A stretch of DNA of 64,000 bases from Actinosynnema pretiosum (GCF_024171695.1 NZ_JAMTCF010000009.1:248001-312000), one strand, 5' to 3'; positions 53,193-62,406 are shown, counted from the stretch's first letter. Made by a program: numbers and translations. The notes: generated by a model from the letters alone, not told the origin.

Positions 53193-53214
53193 AGGCCGCC
53201 TCGGCGGGCGGCCT
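53193..53214 (-). terminator. transcription attenuator hairpin of trpS
   Basis: On the minus strand AGGCCGCC and GGCGGCCT pair around a 6-nt loop, followed by TCGTGTTCTTCC. A second CGCCGAGGCGG word just downstream can compete for the same sequence, giving alternative pairing. Confidence 0.7.
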
Positions 53215-53235
53215 GTGGTCACTGAACGCGCACAG

Positions 53236-53286
53236 TTAAGCGGGCCACCGCGAGGTGGTCCACCAGAAGTGGTAAAGAGCGCGCAT
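53236..53286 (-). CDS. Trp-rich leader peptide of trpS
   Basis: Sixteen-residue open frame MRALYHFWWTTSRWPA followed by TAA, with Trp at positions 8, 9 and 14. It begins 7 nt after a perfect TATGAT -10 box, so it is translated from a leaderless mRNA. Ribosome stalling at the Trp codons when charged tRNA-Trp is short should prevent the downstream attenuator hairpin and allow trpS transcription. The same logic is known for S. coelicolor TrpRS1, whose leader also has consecutive Trp codons. Confidence 0.85.
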   Translation of the reverse strand: MRALYHFWWTTSRWPA

Positions 53287-53293
53287 AGCGGGG

Positions 53294-53299
53294 ATCATA
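53294..53299 (-). promoter_or_regulatory. -10 box (TATGAT) of the trpS leader
   Basis: TATGAT on the minus strand ends 7 nt before the leader ATG at 53286. It lies about 28 bp from the oppositely directed -10 box of the YciI gene. Confidence 0.7.
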
Positions 53300-53326
53300 A
53301 CGTGTTTTACCCGTGGGGAACAGGTC

Positions 53327-53332
53327 TACATT
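53327..53332 (+). promoter_or_regulatory. -10 box (TACATT) of the YciI-family gene
   Basis: TACATT ends 7 nt before the ATG at 53340. Confidence 0.5.
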
Positions 53333-53339
53333 TCGGAGC

Positions 53340-53642
53340 ATGTACATCGTGCTGCTGCGGTACACCAAACCGCTGGACGTAGTCGACTGCTCCCTCCCCG
53401 AACACGGCGAGTGGCTGGCCAGGCAGTACCAGGCCGGGCACTTCCTCGCCTCCGGCAGGCAGGTCCCGCGCGACGGCGACGTGATACTCGCCCGTCCCAT
53501 GCGCCGGGGTCAGCTGGACGCCCTGCTGGCCACCGACCCCCTCGCCATCCGGCACCTGGTCCGCCACGAGGTGGTGGAGTTCCAGGCCACGCGCACGGCC
53601 CCTGAGCTGCTCAGGGTCAACGAAGCCACCCTGACCACCTGA
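53340..53642 (+). CDS. YciI family protein
   Basis: 100-residue single-domain YCII protein: MYIVLLRYTKPLDVVD at the start, PEHGEWLARQYQAGHFLASG with the conserved His, VILARPMRRGQLDALLATDP and VRHEVVEFQA. The fold is ferredoxin-like; a His-Asp pair is thought to be catalytic, but the reaction is not established. The frame is open 27 nt upstream; ATG 53340 fits the fold and the -10 box. It is divergent from trpS, sharing a compact promoter region, and ends at a hairpin. Confidence 0.88.
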   Translation: MYIVLLRYTKPLDVVDCSLPEHGEWLARQYQAGHFLASGRQVPRDGDVILARPMRRGQLDALLATDPLAIRHLVRHEVVEFQATRTAPELLRVNEATLTT

Positions 53643-53985
53643 TCGTGTGACCGTCGTCCTCCACCGCCCGGTGGAGGGGTCACCGGGCGGTGCGACGCCG
53701 GCTGCCAGCGCAGCCCCCGCCGCCGGACGACGACGCGCCCACGCGGCGCCCCCGCCCGACCGCCGAGCACGACCGCCGAGCACGACCGCTGCACCCGACC
53801 ACTGCGCCCGCCCGCTGCGCCCGGCCTCGTGGGAACGGCGCCACGACCCCGTGCGGTCCGGGTAAAAATTAGAGAGAAATTCGCTTTCTCCGGGTTTTCT
53901 CGCGGACACCCCGATCGGCCGAACGCGCGACCGACCGCCGTGCCCCGATTCCGCGCGGCCCCGATTCGGCGGGACCCGCCCGGCC
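53643..53985. other. 343-bp intergenic stretch
   Basis: Contains the YciI terminator, then C/G-rich low-complexity sequence with no credible gene, and an AT-rich island near 53863-53900 with GAGAAA/TTTCTC inverted repeats. Nothing else is recognised. Confidence 0.6.
53658..53677 (+). terminator. terminator after the YciI gene
   Basis: CCTCCACC and GGTGGAGG pair around GCCC, 16 nt past the stop. Confidence 0.7.
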
Positions 53986-54144
53986 TCAGCCCTCGCGCTC
54001 CCGCTGCGCCTTCAGCGCCTTCCGCGCGGCTTTCTCCTTCGCCTTCTGGAAGACCACCACCGGGCACCGCTTGCACCTCGGCGTCGACCGGCAGCACTTG
54101 GACTTGACCTTCTTCTTGTCCTTCTTCTTGTCCTTCGCTCCCAC
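53986..54144 (-). CDS. small Lys-rich protein with a cysteine cluster
   Basis: 52-residue protein: a Lys/Asp-rich N terminus (AKDKKKDKKKVKSK), a cysteine cluster CCRSTPRCKRCP that could bind zinc, and a basic helical tail QKAKEKAARKALKAQ. GTG 54144 is chosen because AGGAGG lies 10 nt upstream; a competing ATG in another frame gives only an Arg-rich product. Similar short proteins occur in other actinobacteria (from memory), function unknown. Composition suggests contact with RNA or ribosomes (inference). It is divergent from typA. Confidence 0.7.
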   Translation of the reverse strand: MGAKDKKKDKKKVKSKCCRSTPRCKRCPVVVFQKAKEKAARKALKAQREREG

Positions 54145-54308
54145 GTGCTCATCTCCTCCTGTCGGGTGTCCCACCCCAGGGTGAGGCTGACCTCACCGCT
54201 GGCGCTGTGTGGTAGGGGTGTGGTGGCGCGGTAAGCTGTAGGACGGCTGCGCGCGTGAAAACCTGTCCGGCGCCCGGCCTCCCGCGACTGAAGCTCTAGG
54301 AGTTCCGC

Positions 54309-56210
54309 GTGCCCACGGCCACTGCGTCGATCAAGGAAACGCTGGTCCGCAACGACCTGCGCAACGTGGCGATCGTCGCGCACGTTGACCACGGCAAGAC
54401 CACCCTGGTCGACGCCATGCTCCGCCAGTCCGGCGCCTTCTCCGAACGCGCCGAGCTCGTCGACCGGGTCATGGACTCGGGCGAGCTGGAGCGCGAGAAG
54501 GGCATCACGATCCTCGCCAAGAACACGGCGGTGCGCAGGCACACGCCGGACGGCGACATCGTCATCAACGTCATCGACACCCCCGGCCACGCCGACTTCG
54601 GCGGTGAGGTCGAGCGCGGCCTCTCCATGGTCGACGGCGTCGTGCTGCTCGTCGACGCGTCCGAGGGCCCGCTGCCCCAGACGCGCTTCGTGCTGCGCAA
54701 GACCCTCGCCGCAGGCCTCCCGGTCATCCTGGTGGTGAACAAGGTCGACCGCCCCGACGCCCGCATCGCCGAGGTCGTCGAGGAGGCCCACGACCTGCTG
54801 CTCGACCTGGCCACCGAGGTCGGCGCCGACGACTCCGTGCTGGACCTGCCGGTCGTCTACGCCTCGGCCCGCGCCGGTCGCGCCTCGCTGACCCAGCCCG
54901 AGGACGGCGGCCTGCCGGACGAGGAGAACCTGGACAGCCTGTTCAAGGTGCTGTTCGACTACATCCCCGCCCCGCAGGGCGACGCCGACGCGCCGCTGCG
55001 CGCCCTGGTGACCAACCTGGACGCCTCGACCTTCCTCGGCCGCATCGCGATGTGCCGCGTCGCCGCCGGTCGGATGCGCAAGGGCGAGACCGTGTCCTGG
55101 TGCCGCGAGGACGGCTCGGTCCAGAAGGTGCGCATCACCGAGCTGCTGATCACCGAGGCGCTGGAGCGCGTCCCCGCCGAGGAGGCCCGCGCGGGCGACC
55201 TGGTGGCGATCGCCGGCATCCCGGACATCACCATCGGCGACACCCTGGCCGACGTCGACAACCCGGAGCCGCTGCCCCGGATCACCGTCGACGAGCCCGC
55301 CATCTCGATGACCATCGGCGTCAACACCTCGCCGCTGGCCGGTCGCAACGGCGGCACCAAGCTCACCGCGCGCGTCCTCAAGGCCCGCCTGGACTCCGAG
55401 CTGGTCGGCAACGTGTCCGTCCGCGTGCTGCCCACCGAGCGCCCCGACACCTGGGAGGTGCAGGGCCGAGGCGAGCTGGCGCTGGCCATCCTGGTCGAGC
55501 AGATGCGCCGCGAGGGCTTCGAGCTGACCGTCGGCAAGCCGCAGGTGGTCACCAGGCAGGTCGACGGCAAGACCCACGAGCCGTTCGAGCGCCTGACCAT
55601 CGACGCCCCCGAGGAGCACCTCGGCGCCATCACCCAGCTCCTGGCGAACCGCAAGGGCCGCATGGAGACGATGGACGGCCACGGCACCGGTCGCATCAAG
55701 CTCGACTACGTCGTGCCCTCGCGCGGCCTGATCGGCTTCCGCACCGAGTTCCTCACCGAGACCAGGGGCACCGGCATCGCGAACGCCGTGGCCGAGGGCT
55801 ACGGCCCGTGGGCGGGCGAGATCCGCACCCGCCACAACGGCTCGCTGGTCGCCGACCGCACCGGCTCGATCACCGCCTACGCGATGATCCAGCTCGCGGA
55901 CCGGGGCACCTTCTTCGTCGAGCCGGGCGCGGACGCGTACGAGGGCATGGTCGTGGGTGAGAACCCGCGCGCCGAGGACCTGGACGTCAACGTCTGCCGC
56001 GAGAAGAAGCTGACCAACATGCGCACCTCGACCGCCGACGTCATGGAGACGCTGGCCCGGCCGAGGAAGCTGTCGCTGGAGGAGGCGCTGGAGTTCTGCG
56101 CCGCCGACGAGTGCGTCGAGGTCGCGCCGGACGTCGTCCGGGTCCGCAAGGTCACCCTGGACGCCAACCAGCGCGGTCGCGAGCGCAACCGCGCCAAGCT
56201 GCGCGGCTGA
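54309..56210 (+). CDS. typA: translational GTPase TypA/BipA
   Basis: 633-residue ribosome-associated GTPase used in 50S assembly and stress growth. G1 is IVAHVDHGKTTLVDAML, G2 EREKGITILAKNTAV, G3 VIDTPGHADFGGEVERGL, G4 VVNKVDRPDA. Domain II, the two alpha/beta domains (RGELALAILVEQMRREGFEL) and the TypA-specific C-terminal domain (SRGLIGFRTEFLTETRGTG, MRTSTADVMETLARPRKLSLEEALEF in pieces) are intact. TAGGAG lies 6 nt before the GTG. It ends at a strong terminator and precedes lpqW, as in M. tuberculosis (Rv1165-1166). Confidence 0.96.
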   Translation: MPTATASIKETLVRNDLRNVAIVAHVDHGKTTLVDAMLRQSGAFSERAELVDRVMDSGELEREKGITILAKNTAVRRHTPDGDIVINVIDTPGHADFGGEVERGLSMVDGVVLLVDASEGPLPQTRFVLRKTLAAGLPVILVVNKVDRPDARIAEVVEEAHDLLLDLATEVGADDSVLDLPVVYASARAGRASLTQPEDGGLPDEENLDSLFKVLFDYIPAPQGDADAPLRALVTNLDASTFLGRIAMCRVAAGRMRKGETVSWCREDGSVQKVRITELLITEALERVPAEEARAGDLVAIAGIPDITIGDTLADVDNPEPLPRITVDEPAISMTIGVNTSPLAGRNGGTKLTARVLKARLDSELVGNVSVRVLPTERPDTWEVQGRGELALAILVEQMRREGFELTVGKPQVVTRQVDGKTHEPFERLTIDAPEEHLGAITQLLANRKGRMETMDGHGTGRIKLDYVVPSRGLIGFRTEFLTETRGTGIANAVAEGYGPWAGEIRTRHNGSLVADRTGSITAYAMIQLADRGTFFVEPGADAYEGMVVGENPRAEDLDVNVCREKKLTNMRTSTADVMETLARPRKLSLEEALEFCAADECVEVAPDVVRVRKVTLDANQRGRERNRAKLRG

Positions 56211-56225
56211 GCGCACGAGCGCCGA

Positions 56226-56269
56226 CCCGAGGGCCGACCGGACGACGTCCGGTCGGCCCTCGGGCTTTT
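56226..56269 (+). terminator. intrinsic terminator of typA
   Basis: An 18-bp perfect stem (56226-56243 with 56247-56264) around GAC, followed by CTTTTC. Confidence 0.92.
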
Positions 56270-56489
56270 CCGGGGGCGTGCGTCCCACCGGGTGGGCGCG
56301 TGCGCCGAAGGTGAGCGCCCGTGCACCCTGCGTCCCTGTTGTCCGGACCACCCCGGCCGACCGGACAACCCCTCAGGCAGGCCGCTGACCAGGCAGGACA
56401 ACCTCCGGGCGGGGGAGCGCCCGCGTCCGGTGGCGATGATCACCGGGGGTAGCGGTCGGTAGTCGGGGGCGGCGTGGGACCCTCAGGGC

Positions 56490-58190
56490 ATGACCAGGCC
56501 CAGGGGTTTCCTCCGGCGCGCGGGGGTGCTCGCCGCGCTGCTGGCCCTGTCGGCGTGCTCGATCACCCCGCCACCGCCCCTGGTCCCCACCACGCCCGGT
56601 GTCACCGTGGTCCCCAAGGAGAAGCTGAACGAGGTCGTCGTCGGCGTCGACGAGGTCAAGGGCGGCTACAACCCGCACACCCTCGCCGCGCAGTCCACGG
56701 TCACCACCGCGCTGAGCAGCCTGCTGCTCCCGTCGACCTTCCGCTCCAACGCGGACGGCAGCCCCGCGCTCGACCGGACGCTGCTGGTGGCCGCCGAGGT
56801 CACCGGCGCCGCGCCGTACACGGTGACCTACACCCTGCGCCGGGACGCCTCCTGGTCGGACGCCGCGCCGATCGCCGCCGAGGACTTCGTCTACCTGTGG
56901 CAGCGGATGCGCTCCGAGCCCGGCGTGGTCAACCCGGCGGGCTACCGGCTGATCTCCGACATCCGCTCCCGCGAGGGCGGCAAGGTCGTCGAGGTCGTCT
57001 TCTCCGACCCCTACCCGGCGTGGCGCGACCTGTTCCGCGACCTGCTGCCCGCCCACCTGCTCAAGGACGCCCCCGGCGGCTGGTCCGCCGCGCTCACCGA
57101 GAGCTTCCCCGCCACGGCGGGCCCGTTCGCGGTGCGCACCCTCGACCAGCCGCGCGGCGAGATCATCCTGGAGCGCAGCGACCGCTACTGGGAGCAGCCC
57201 GCCGCCCTCGACCGGGTGATCCTGCGCCGGGCGAGCCAGTCCGCGACGCTCGACGCGCTGCGCAGCGGCGACGACCAGGTCGCGCTGGTCCGGGCCGACT
57301 CGATCACCACCGCGAACCTGGCGAAGCTCGCCGAGACCACCCCGCTGACCACCGAGGCCGTCCCCAGGGGCGAGGTGGTCCAGGTGCTGTTCCGCCCGGC
57401 GTCCCCCAACCTGGCCGACGTGAAGGTGCGCACCGCCGTGCGCGCGCTGCTCAACCGGGACGAGCTCATCGGCGTCGGCGCCAGGGGCGGACCTGGCGCC
57501 GCGCTGCGCGCCGACTCGCTCGTGGTCCCGCCGTCCAGGGCCGGGTACGTGGCCACCGCCCCGCAGGGCGGGGCCGACGCCGCCGCGCTGCTGACCGAGG
57601 CCGGTCTCACCCGTCCGGAGGGCGGGAGGTGGGGCCGCGACGGGCGCCCGCTGGAGCTGGTGATCGCCGCGCCCGCCGGTGTCGAGCCGTACGCGACGAT
57701 CGCCAACCAGGTGCAACGCCAGCTGTCATTGTCCGGAATCGAGTCCGAGGTCCTGACAACGCCGCCGGACGAGTTGTTCGGCGAACTCCTGGCGGACCCC
57801 GGCGGTTCCGGTGGACAAGGTGATCGAACTGTCGACATCGCCGTTGTCCCGCTAGTCGGCTCCGGTGATTCCGGCACAGTTCTGGCGTCAGCTTTCGGCT
57901 GCCCCGAACCGGACAACACCGGATCTTCGACAGCCTTTCCGGGGAATCCCGCCGGTTTCTGCGACCCGGCCGTCCAGAAGATCGTCGACGAGGTCCTGAC
58001 CGGCCGCCTGCTGCTGTCCGACGCGCTCGCCCAGGTCGAGCCGCTGCTCTGGCAGCAGGCCGTCTCCCTGCCGTTGTTCCAGGTGACGGACCTGCTCGTG
58101 GTGCTCCCCCAAGCGCAGGGGGTGGCCTCCGGCGCGCCCTTCTCCGGGCCCCTTTCCGGGGCCGCGACCTGGCGGAGGGAAGACCGTTGA
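56490..58190 (+). CDS. lpqW: LpqW-like family 5 substrate-binding lipoprotein
   Basis: 566-residue lipoprotein with a signal peptide ending LSAC (Cys23) and a proline-rich linker (ITPPPPLVPTTPG). It has the SBP family 5 fold (VVVGVDEVKGGYNPHTLAAQ, YTVTYTLRRDASWSDAAPI, EDFVYLWQRM) but diverges from peptide binders in the core. In mycobacteria LpqW directs PIM intermediates toward lipomannan rather than binding peptides. The typA-lpqW order supports this name, and a PimE-like enzyme is encoded at 36608. No transporter genes follow directly; the next gene is a second binding protein. Confidence 0.8.
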   Translation: MTRPRGFLRRAGVLAALLALSACSITPPPPLVPTTPGVTVVPKEKLNEVVVGVDEVKGGYNPHTLAAQSTVTTALSSLLLPSTFRSNADGSPALDRTLLVAAEVTGAAPYTVTYTLRRDASWSDAAPIAAEDFVYLWQRMRSEPGVVNPAGYRLISDIRSREGGKVVEVVFSDPYPAWRDLFRDLLPAHLLKDAPGGWSAALTESFPATAGPFAVRTLDQPRGEIILERSDRYWEQPAALDRVILRRASQSATLDALRSGDDQVALVRADSITTANLAKLAETTPLTTEAVPRGEVVQVLFRPASPNLADVKVRTAVRALLNRDELIGVGARGGPGAALRADSLVVPPSRAGYVATAPQGGADAAALLTEAGLTRPEGGRWGRDGRPLELVIAAPAGVEPYATIANQVQRQLSLSGIESEVLTTPPDELFGELLADPGGSGGQGDRTVDIAVVPLVGSGDSGTVLASAFGCPEPDNTGSSTAFPGNPAGFCDPAVQKIVDEVLTGRLLLSDALAQVEPLLWQQAVSLPLFQVTDLLVVLPQAQGVASGAPFSGPLSGAATWRREDR

Positions 58191-58484
58191 AGCGCGTCAC
58201 CGCACAAACCGGGGAACCTCCTGGTGCTCACCACGTCAGCCGGGCATTATTGACAGTATTCCCGTCAACCGGTTAACGAAGACCCCCGTCCGGTAACGAC
58301 GGTGTAGCGCGCTGCTACCGGCGTGTCACCCTTTGGTCACGATCAAGCTCTGGGCAGTGACCATCCGTCTAACACCTTCTTATCGTTCGCACCGGTGTGT
58401 CGGTTCGGGGCGCGTTTGGCACATCAACGTTAAGGGTGTGGAGTCCGGTCAGAGGTCCGCTCCATCCCGGTGCTAGGAGGGCAC
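58191..58484 (+). promoter_or_regulatory. 294-bp promoter/leader region of the peptide-importer operon
   Basis: Lower GC than its surroundings, with AACCGGTTAACG, a CCGGTA/TACCGG inverted repeat near 58291-58322 and several TTGnnn/TAnnnT candidates; no single promoter stands out. No gene is seen. Confidence 0.4.
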
Positions 58485-60305
58485 GTGTCGATGAGGAGAA
58501 AGACCGTCTCGGCGTTCGCGCTGATGACCAGTGCGACGCTCTTGCTGAGCGCTTGCGGCGGCGGCGGCGCCGGCGGCGAGGGCGACGGCGGGCAGCAGGA
58601 CTCGAACCCCGGTGCGATCGGGGGCCAGGACGAGATCTTCAAGCGTCCGGCCGTCGACGACATCGGCGAGGTCGCTATCGCCGTTGAAGAGGGCTTCAGC
58701 AACTACAACAACTTCACGGGTGCGACGAACAACTTCGCCAGCACCATGGCGTTGTCGAACGTGCAGCCCTCGCCGTACATCGTGGACCTGGTCGACGGCA
58801 AGGTCGTCATCAAGGTCGACGGCGACCTGATGGAGTCCATCAAGGTCACCTCGAGCGACCCGCAGGTCATCGAGTGGAAGGTCCGCAAGGAGGCGGTCTG
58901 GTCCGACGGCCAGCCGATCGACTGCAAGGACTTCCACCTGAAGTGGCTGGCGGCCACCAGCAAGGCCACCACGACGACCTCCGACGGCGAGTCCGCCTCG
59001 ATCTTCGACGCGACCCCCACCGGCTACGAGGACATCTCGAAGCTGGAGTGCTCGGACGGCAACAAGACGATCACCACCACCTTCAGCAAGCCGTACGCCG
59101 ACTACCGGGGCCTGTTCTCGCAGCCCGGCAGCGACGGCCTGCTCCCGGCCCACGTGCTGGAGCAGAAGGCGGGCATCGAGGACATCACCAAGGTCACCCC
59201 GGACCAGAACGACGAGACGGTCAAGAAGGCCGCCGAGTTCTTCACCAAGGGCTGGAACGGCTGGAACGCCGACGTCGCCCTCTCCGGTGGCCCGTACGTC
59301 ATCACCTCGGCCGACCTGAGCGACCAGACGGTCCTCGAGCGCAACCCGAAGTGGTGGGGCAACAAGGGCGGCCCGTCCAAGGTCATCCTGAAGACGAACC
59401 GCGACGCCCAGTCCGCGGCTCAGCAGCTCCAGAACAAGGAAGTCCAGGCGATCGCGCCGCAGGCCGACAACGCCGTGGCGCAGCAGCTCCGGGGCAGCGA
59501 CGCCTACACGGTCTTCGCCAGCGGTGGCCAGACCTACGAGCACATCGACCTGAACATGGCCAACCCGCTGTTCGCCCAGAACAAGGAGCTCCGCGAGGCC
59601 ATCGCGATCTGCACCCCGCGGACCGAGATCGTCGAGAAGCTCGTCCAGGACGTGCAGCCGGGCGCCAAGCCCCTGGGCAGCCTGACCTTCATGCCCAACG
59701 AGGTCGGCTACGAGGACCACTACGCCGACCTGGCCGACGGTGACACCGAGGCCGCCAAGAAGGTCATGGAGGCCGGTGGCTGGACCCTGGGTGGCGACAA
59801 CGTCTACACCAAGGGCGAGTTCCGCGCGTCCTTCAAGCTGAGCCACAAGACGATCACCCGTCGCGCGCAGACCGTGCGCCTGGTCCAGGCCTCCTGCGCC
59901 AAGGCGGGCATCGAGGTCATCGCCGACGAGTCGGCCGACTTCAACGACAAGCGCCTCCCGGCCTCCGAGTTCGAGGCCGCCCTGTTCGCGTGGGTCGGCG
60001 CCCCGCTGAAGGCCGGTGCGTTCGGCAACTACGCCCAGAAGTCCAAGGGCGGCTCGGCGAACTACAACAACTACGACTCGGCGACCGTCACCGACACGTG
60101 GGCGAAGGCGAACAGCGAGCTCGACTACGAGAAGCGCATCACGCTGATGAACGACGTCGACAAGGCCATGCGCGCCGACCTGGCGAGCATCCCGCTGTTC
60201 CAGCACACCGACTTCGCGGCCTCGTCCTCGGACTACAGCCCGGTCAGCTACATCGGTGTCGCGGGTGGCATCACGTGGAACCTGTACGCCTGGCAGAAGA
60301 AGTAG
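58485..60305 (+). CDS. peptide ABC transporter substrate-binding lipoprotein (DppA/OppA-like)
   Basis: About 606 residues; signal peptide with lipobox LSAC, then a Gly-rich linker and the SBP family 5 domain: FSNYNNFTGATNNFAS, IEWKVRKEAVWSDGQPIDCKDF (in pieces), GPYVITSADLSDQTVLERNPKWWG, NKELREAIAICTPRTEIVEKL. It delivers oligopeptides to the permease encoded downstream. GTG 58485 (AGGAGG 4 nt upstream) or ATG 58491 (10 nt) may start it. A hairpin separates it from the permease genes, which should favour higher binding-protein levels. Confidence 0.9.
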   Translation: MSMRRKTVSAFALMTSATLLLSACGGGGAGGEGDGGQQDSNPGAIGGQDEIFKRPAVDDIGEVAIAVEEGFSNYNNFTGATNNFASTMALSNVQPSPYIVDLVDGKVVIKVDGDLMESIKVTSSDPQVIEWKVRKEAVWSDGQPIDCKDFHLKWLAATSKATTTTSDGESASIFDATPTGYEDISKLECSDGNKTITTTFSKPYADYRGLFSQPGSDGLLPAHVLEQKAGIEDITKVTPDQNDETVKKAAEFFTKGWNGWNADVALSGGPYVITSADLSDQTVLERNPKWWGNKGGPSKVILKTNRDAQSAAQQLQNKEVQAIAPQADNAVAQQLRGSDAYTVFASGGQTYEHIDLNMANPLFAQNKELREAIAICTPRTEIVEKLVQDVQPGAKPLGSLTFMPNEVGYEDHYADLADGDTEAAKKVMEAGGWTLGGDNVYTKGEFRASFKLSHKTITRRAQTVRLVQASCAKAGIEVIADESADFNDKRLPASEFEAALFAWVGAPLKAGAFGNYAQKSKGGSANYNNYDSATVTDTWAKANSELDYEKRITLMNDVDKAMRADLASIPLFQHTDFAASSSDYSPVSYIGVAGGITWNLYAWQKK

Positions 60306-60363
60306 CCCTGAGCTGCTGCTGATCTGCTGAGCCGTCAGGCTCCAGCGCACGACCCATCCGTCC

Positions 60364-60395
60364 GGGGGGCCGGTGCACACCAGCACCGGTCCCCC
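60364..60395 (+). terminator. intercistronic hairpin after the binding-protein gene
   Basis: A 13-bp stem with one G-U pair (60364-60376 with 60383-60395), no T-run. It probably attenuates or stabilises mRNA between binding protein and permease genes. Confidence 0.6.
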
Positions 60396-60467
60396 GAACG
60401 CCGTCAGCATCCGGTAGGCCCCCACCACGTCCCCCGCGGGAGGGCCTAGGGAGACTAGAGACCTCGT

Positions 60468-61466
60468 ATGTTCCGTTACGCCATCCGGCGGGTTCTGATC
60501 TCGATCCCGCTGTTGATCGTGGCTTCGTTCCTGTGCTTCGGGCTGACCACCGCCATGGGAGACCCCCTGGGCGAGTGGAAGCTCCAGAAGCCCCGCTCCG
60601 ACGCGGAGATCGCCGCCGCCTACGAAATGACCGGTTACAACAAGCCCGTCGTCGAGCGCTACACCGACTGGGCGGGCAACTTCGTCACCGGCGACTGGGG
60701 CCAGACCGTCGTCCCCGGCAACGCGGGCAAGCCGGTCAAGGAGACCCTGCTCAAGGCCTTCGGCGTCACCCTCCGGCTGATCCTCGCCGCCGAGCTGATC
60801 GCCCTCGCCCTCGGCATCGCCGTCGGCGTCATCGGGGCGGTGAAGCAGTACTCGGTCTTCGACTACACGGCGACCGGCATATCGTTCGCCATGTTCTCGA
60901 TGCCCCTGTTCTGCGTCGCCCTGGTGCTCAAAGCGGGCGGCATCGAGTTGAACAACTGGCTGGAATCGCTCGGCCTCGACCGCTGGATCATCACCGCCGG
61001 TCCGCCCGGCGACGGCTTCGGCGGCAGCTTCGGCGAGCAGGTGTTCCAGTACTCCGGCGCGTACCTGCTGCCCACCATCTCGCTGGTCGTCATCCAGTTC
61101 GCGCTCTACAGCCGCTTCCAGCGCGCCTCCATGCTCGACACCCTGAACGCCGACTACGTGCGCACCGCGCAGGCCAAGGGCATCTCGCAGGCGCGCACGA
61201 TCTTCCGGCACGCGTTCCGCAACGCCCTGATCCCCGTGATCACGATGTCCTCGCTGAACATCGGCGCGGGCTTCGGCGGCGCGGTCATCACCGAGACGGT
61301 GTTCGGCTGGTCGGGCATGGGCAACTACATCGTCAAGGCCATCGAGAAGATCGAGCCCTACCAGGTGCTCGGCTTCATGATGCTGACGGCCATCTTCATC
61401 GTCCTGTTCAACCTGATCGCGGACATCCTGTACGCCTTCCTTGACCCGAGGATTCGCCTTGACTGA
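60468..61466 (+). CDS. peptide ABC transporter permease (DppB/OppB type)
   Basis: 332-residue permease with six helices: MFRYAIRRVLISIPLLIVAS at the N terminus, an external GDWGQTVV loop, and the EAA loop DYVRTAQAKGISQARTIFRHAFRNALIPVI (in pieces) that contacts the ATPases. The family-typical TETVFGWSGMGNYIVKAI is near the C terminus. No good Shine-Dalgarno precedes the ATG; TAGAGA lies 9 nt upstream. It overlaps the next gene by up to 8 nt. Confidence 0.93.
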   Translation: MFRYAIRRVLISIPLLIVASFLCFGLTTAMGDPLGEWKLQKPRSDAEIAAAYEMTGYNKPVVERYTDWAGNFVTGDWGQTVVPGNAGKPVKETLLKAFGVTLRLILAAELIALALGIAVGVIGAVKQYSVFDYTATGISFAMFSMPLFCVALVLKAGGIELNNWLESLGLDRWIITAGPPGDGFGGSFGEQVFQYSGAYLLPTISLVVIQFALYSRFQRASMLDTLNADYVRTAQAKGISQARTIFRHAFRNALIPVITMSSLNIGAGFGGAVITETVFGWSGMGNYIVKAIEKIEPYQVLGFMMLTAIFIVLFNLIADILYAFLDPRIRLD

Positions 61467-62406
61467 CATGGGTTCCCCGCTGGCGCAGGCGCCCGCGCCC
61501 GAGAAGGCTGAGGCGAGCCAGTTCGACACGACCACCGCGAAGAAGCAGTGGAAGGTCATCCTCACCCGCTTCTCGCGGCACCGGGCGGCGCTGTTCGGCC
61601 TCGTGCTGTTCGTGGTCCTGGTGCTGTTCGCCTTCTTCGGCGGACTGCTGTGGCAGCACAGCTACACCGACCTGAGCTTCCGGCGGTACCTGCCGCCGAG
61701 CGCCGACCACCCCTTCGGCACCGACAGCCTCGGCGGCGACATGGTCGCCCAGATCATCCGGGGCACCCAGTTCTCCCTGCAGATCGCGATGGTCGTGGCG
61801 CTGGTGTCCACGGTGATCGGCGTCGTGCTGGGCGCGCTGGCCGGTTACCTCCGGGGCTGGGTCGACGCGCTGATCAGCCGGTTCATCGACCTGCTGCTGA
61901 TCATCCCCAGCCTGGTCATCGCGGCCGTGCTGGTGCGCAGCAGCTTCGTGGCGACCATCTCCGGTGGTTCCAACTGGCTCGTCGTGGCCGTCTACCTCGG
62001 CCTCATCGGCTGGCTGTCCATCGCCCGCGTCATCCGCGGCATGGTGCTGTCGCTGCGCGAGAAGGAGTTCGTCGAGGCGGCCCGCGCCCTGGGCGCGAGC
62101 ACGTGGCGGATCGTGTTCCGGCACATCCTGCCCAACACCATCGACGTGATCATCGTGAACGCCACGCTGGCGATCGCGCAGGCCGTGCTGCTGGAGGCGG
62201 CCCTGTCGTTCATCGGCCTCGGCGTGCAGAGCCCGGACACCTCGCTGGGCCTCATGATCAGCCTGAACAAGAACGAGCTGACGCTGCACCCGTGGCTGTT
62301 CTTCCTGCCGTTCGTGTTCATCGTGCTGATCTCGCTGGCGGTCAACTTCATCGGTGACGGCCTCAGGGACGCCTTCGACCCGCGGCAGAAGAGGGTTAAG
62401 GCATGA
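61459..62406 (+). CDS. peptide ABC transporter permease (DppC/OppC type)
   Basis: About 315-residue second permease with the OppC N-terminal tail, a first helix (LFGLVLFVVLVLFAFFGGL), HPFGTDSLGGDMVAQIIRGTQ, and the EAA loop EFVEAARALGASTWRIVFRH. TTG 61459 is favoured because GAGGA lies 6 nt upstream; ATG 61468 is the alternative but is 15 nt away. With TTG it overlaps the DppB-type gene by 8 nt. It overlaps the following ATPase gene by ATGA (62403-62406). Confidence 0.92.
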   Translation: MTDMGSPLAQAPAPEKAEASQFDTTTAKKQWKVILTRFSRHRAALFGLVLFVVLVLFAFFGGLLWQHSYTDLSFRRYLPPSADHPFGTDSLGGDMVAQIIRGTQFSLQIAMVVALVSTVIGVVLGALAGYLRGWVDALISRFIDLLLIIPSLVIAAVLVRSSFVATISGGSNWLVVAVYLGLIGWLSIARVIRGMVLSLREKEFVEAARALGASTWRIVFRHILPNTIDVIIVNATLAIAQAVLLEAALSFIGLGVQSPDTSLGLMISLNKNELTLHPWLFFLPFVFIVLISLAVNFIGDGLRDAFDPRQKRVKA

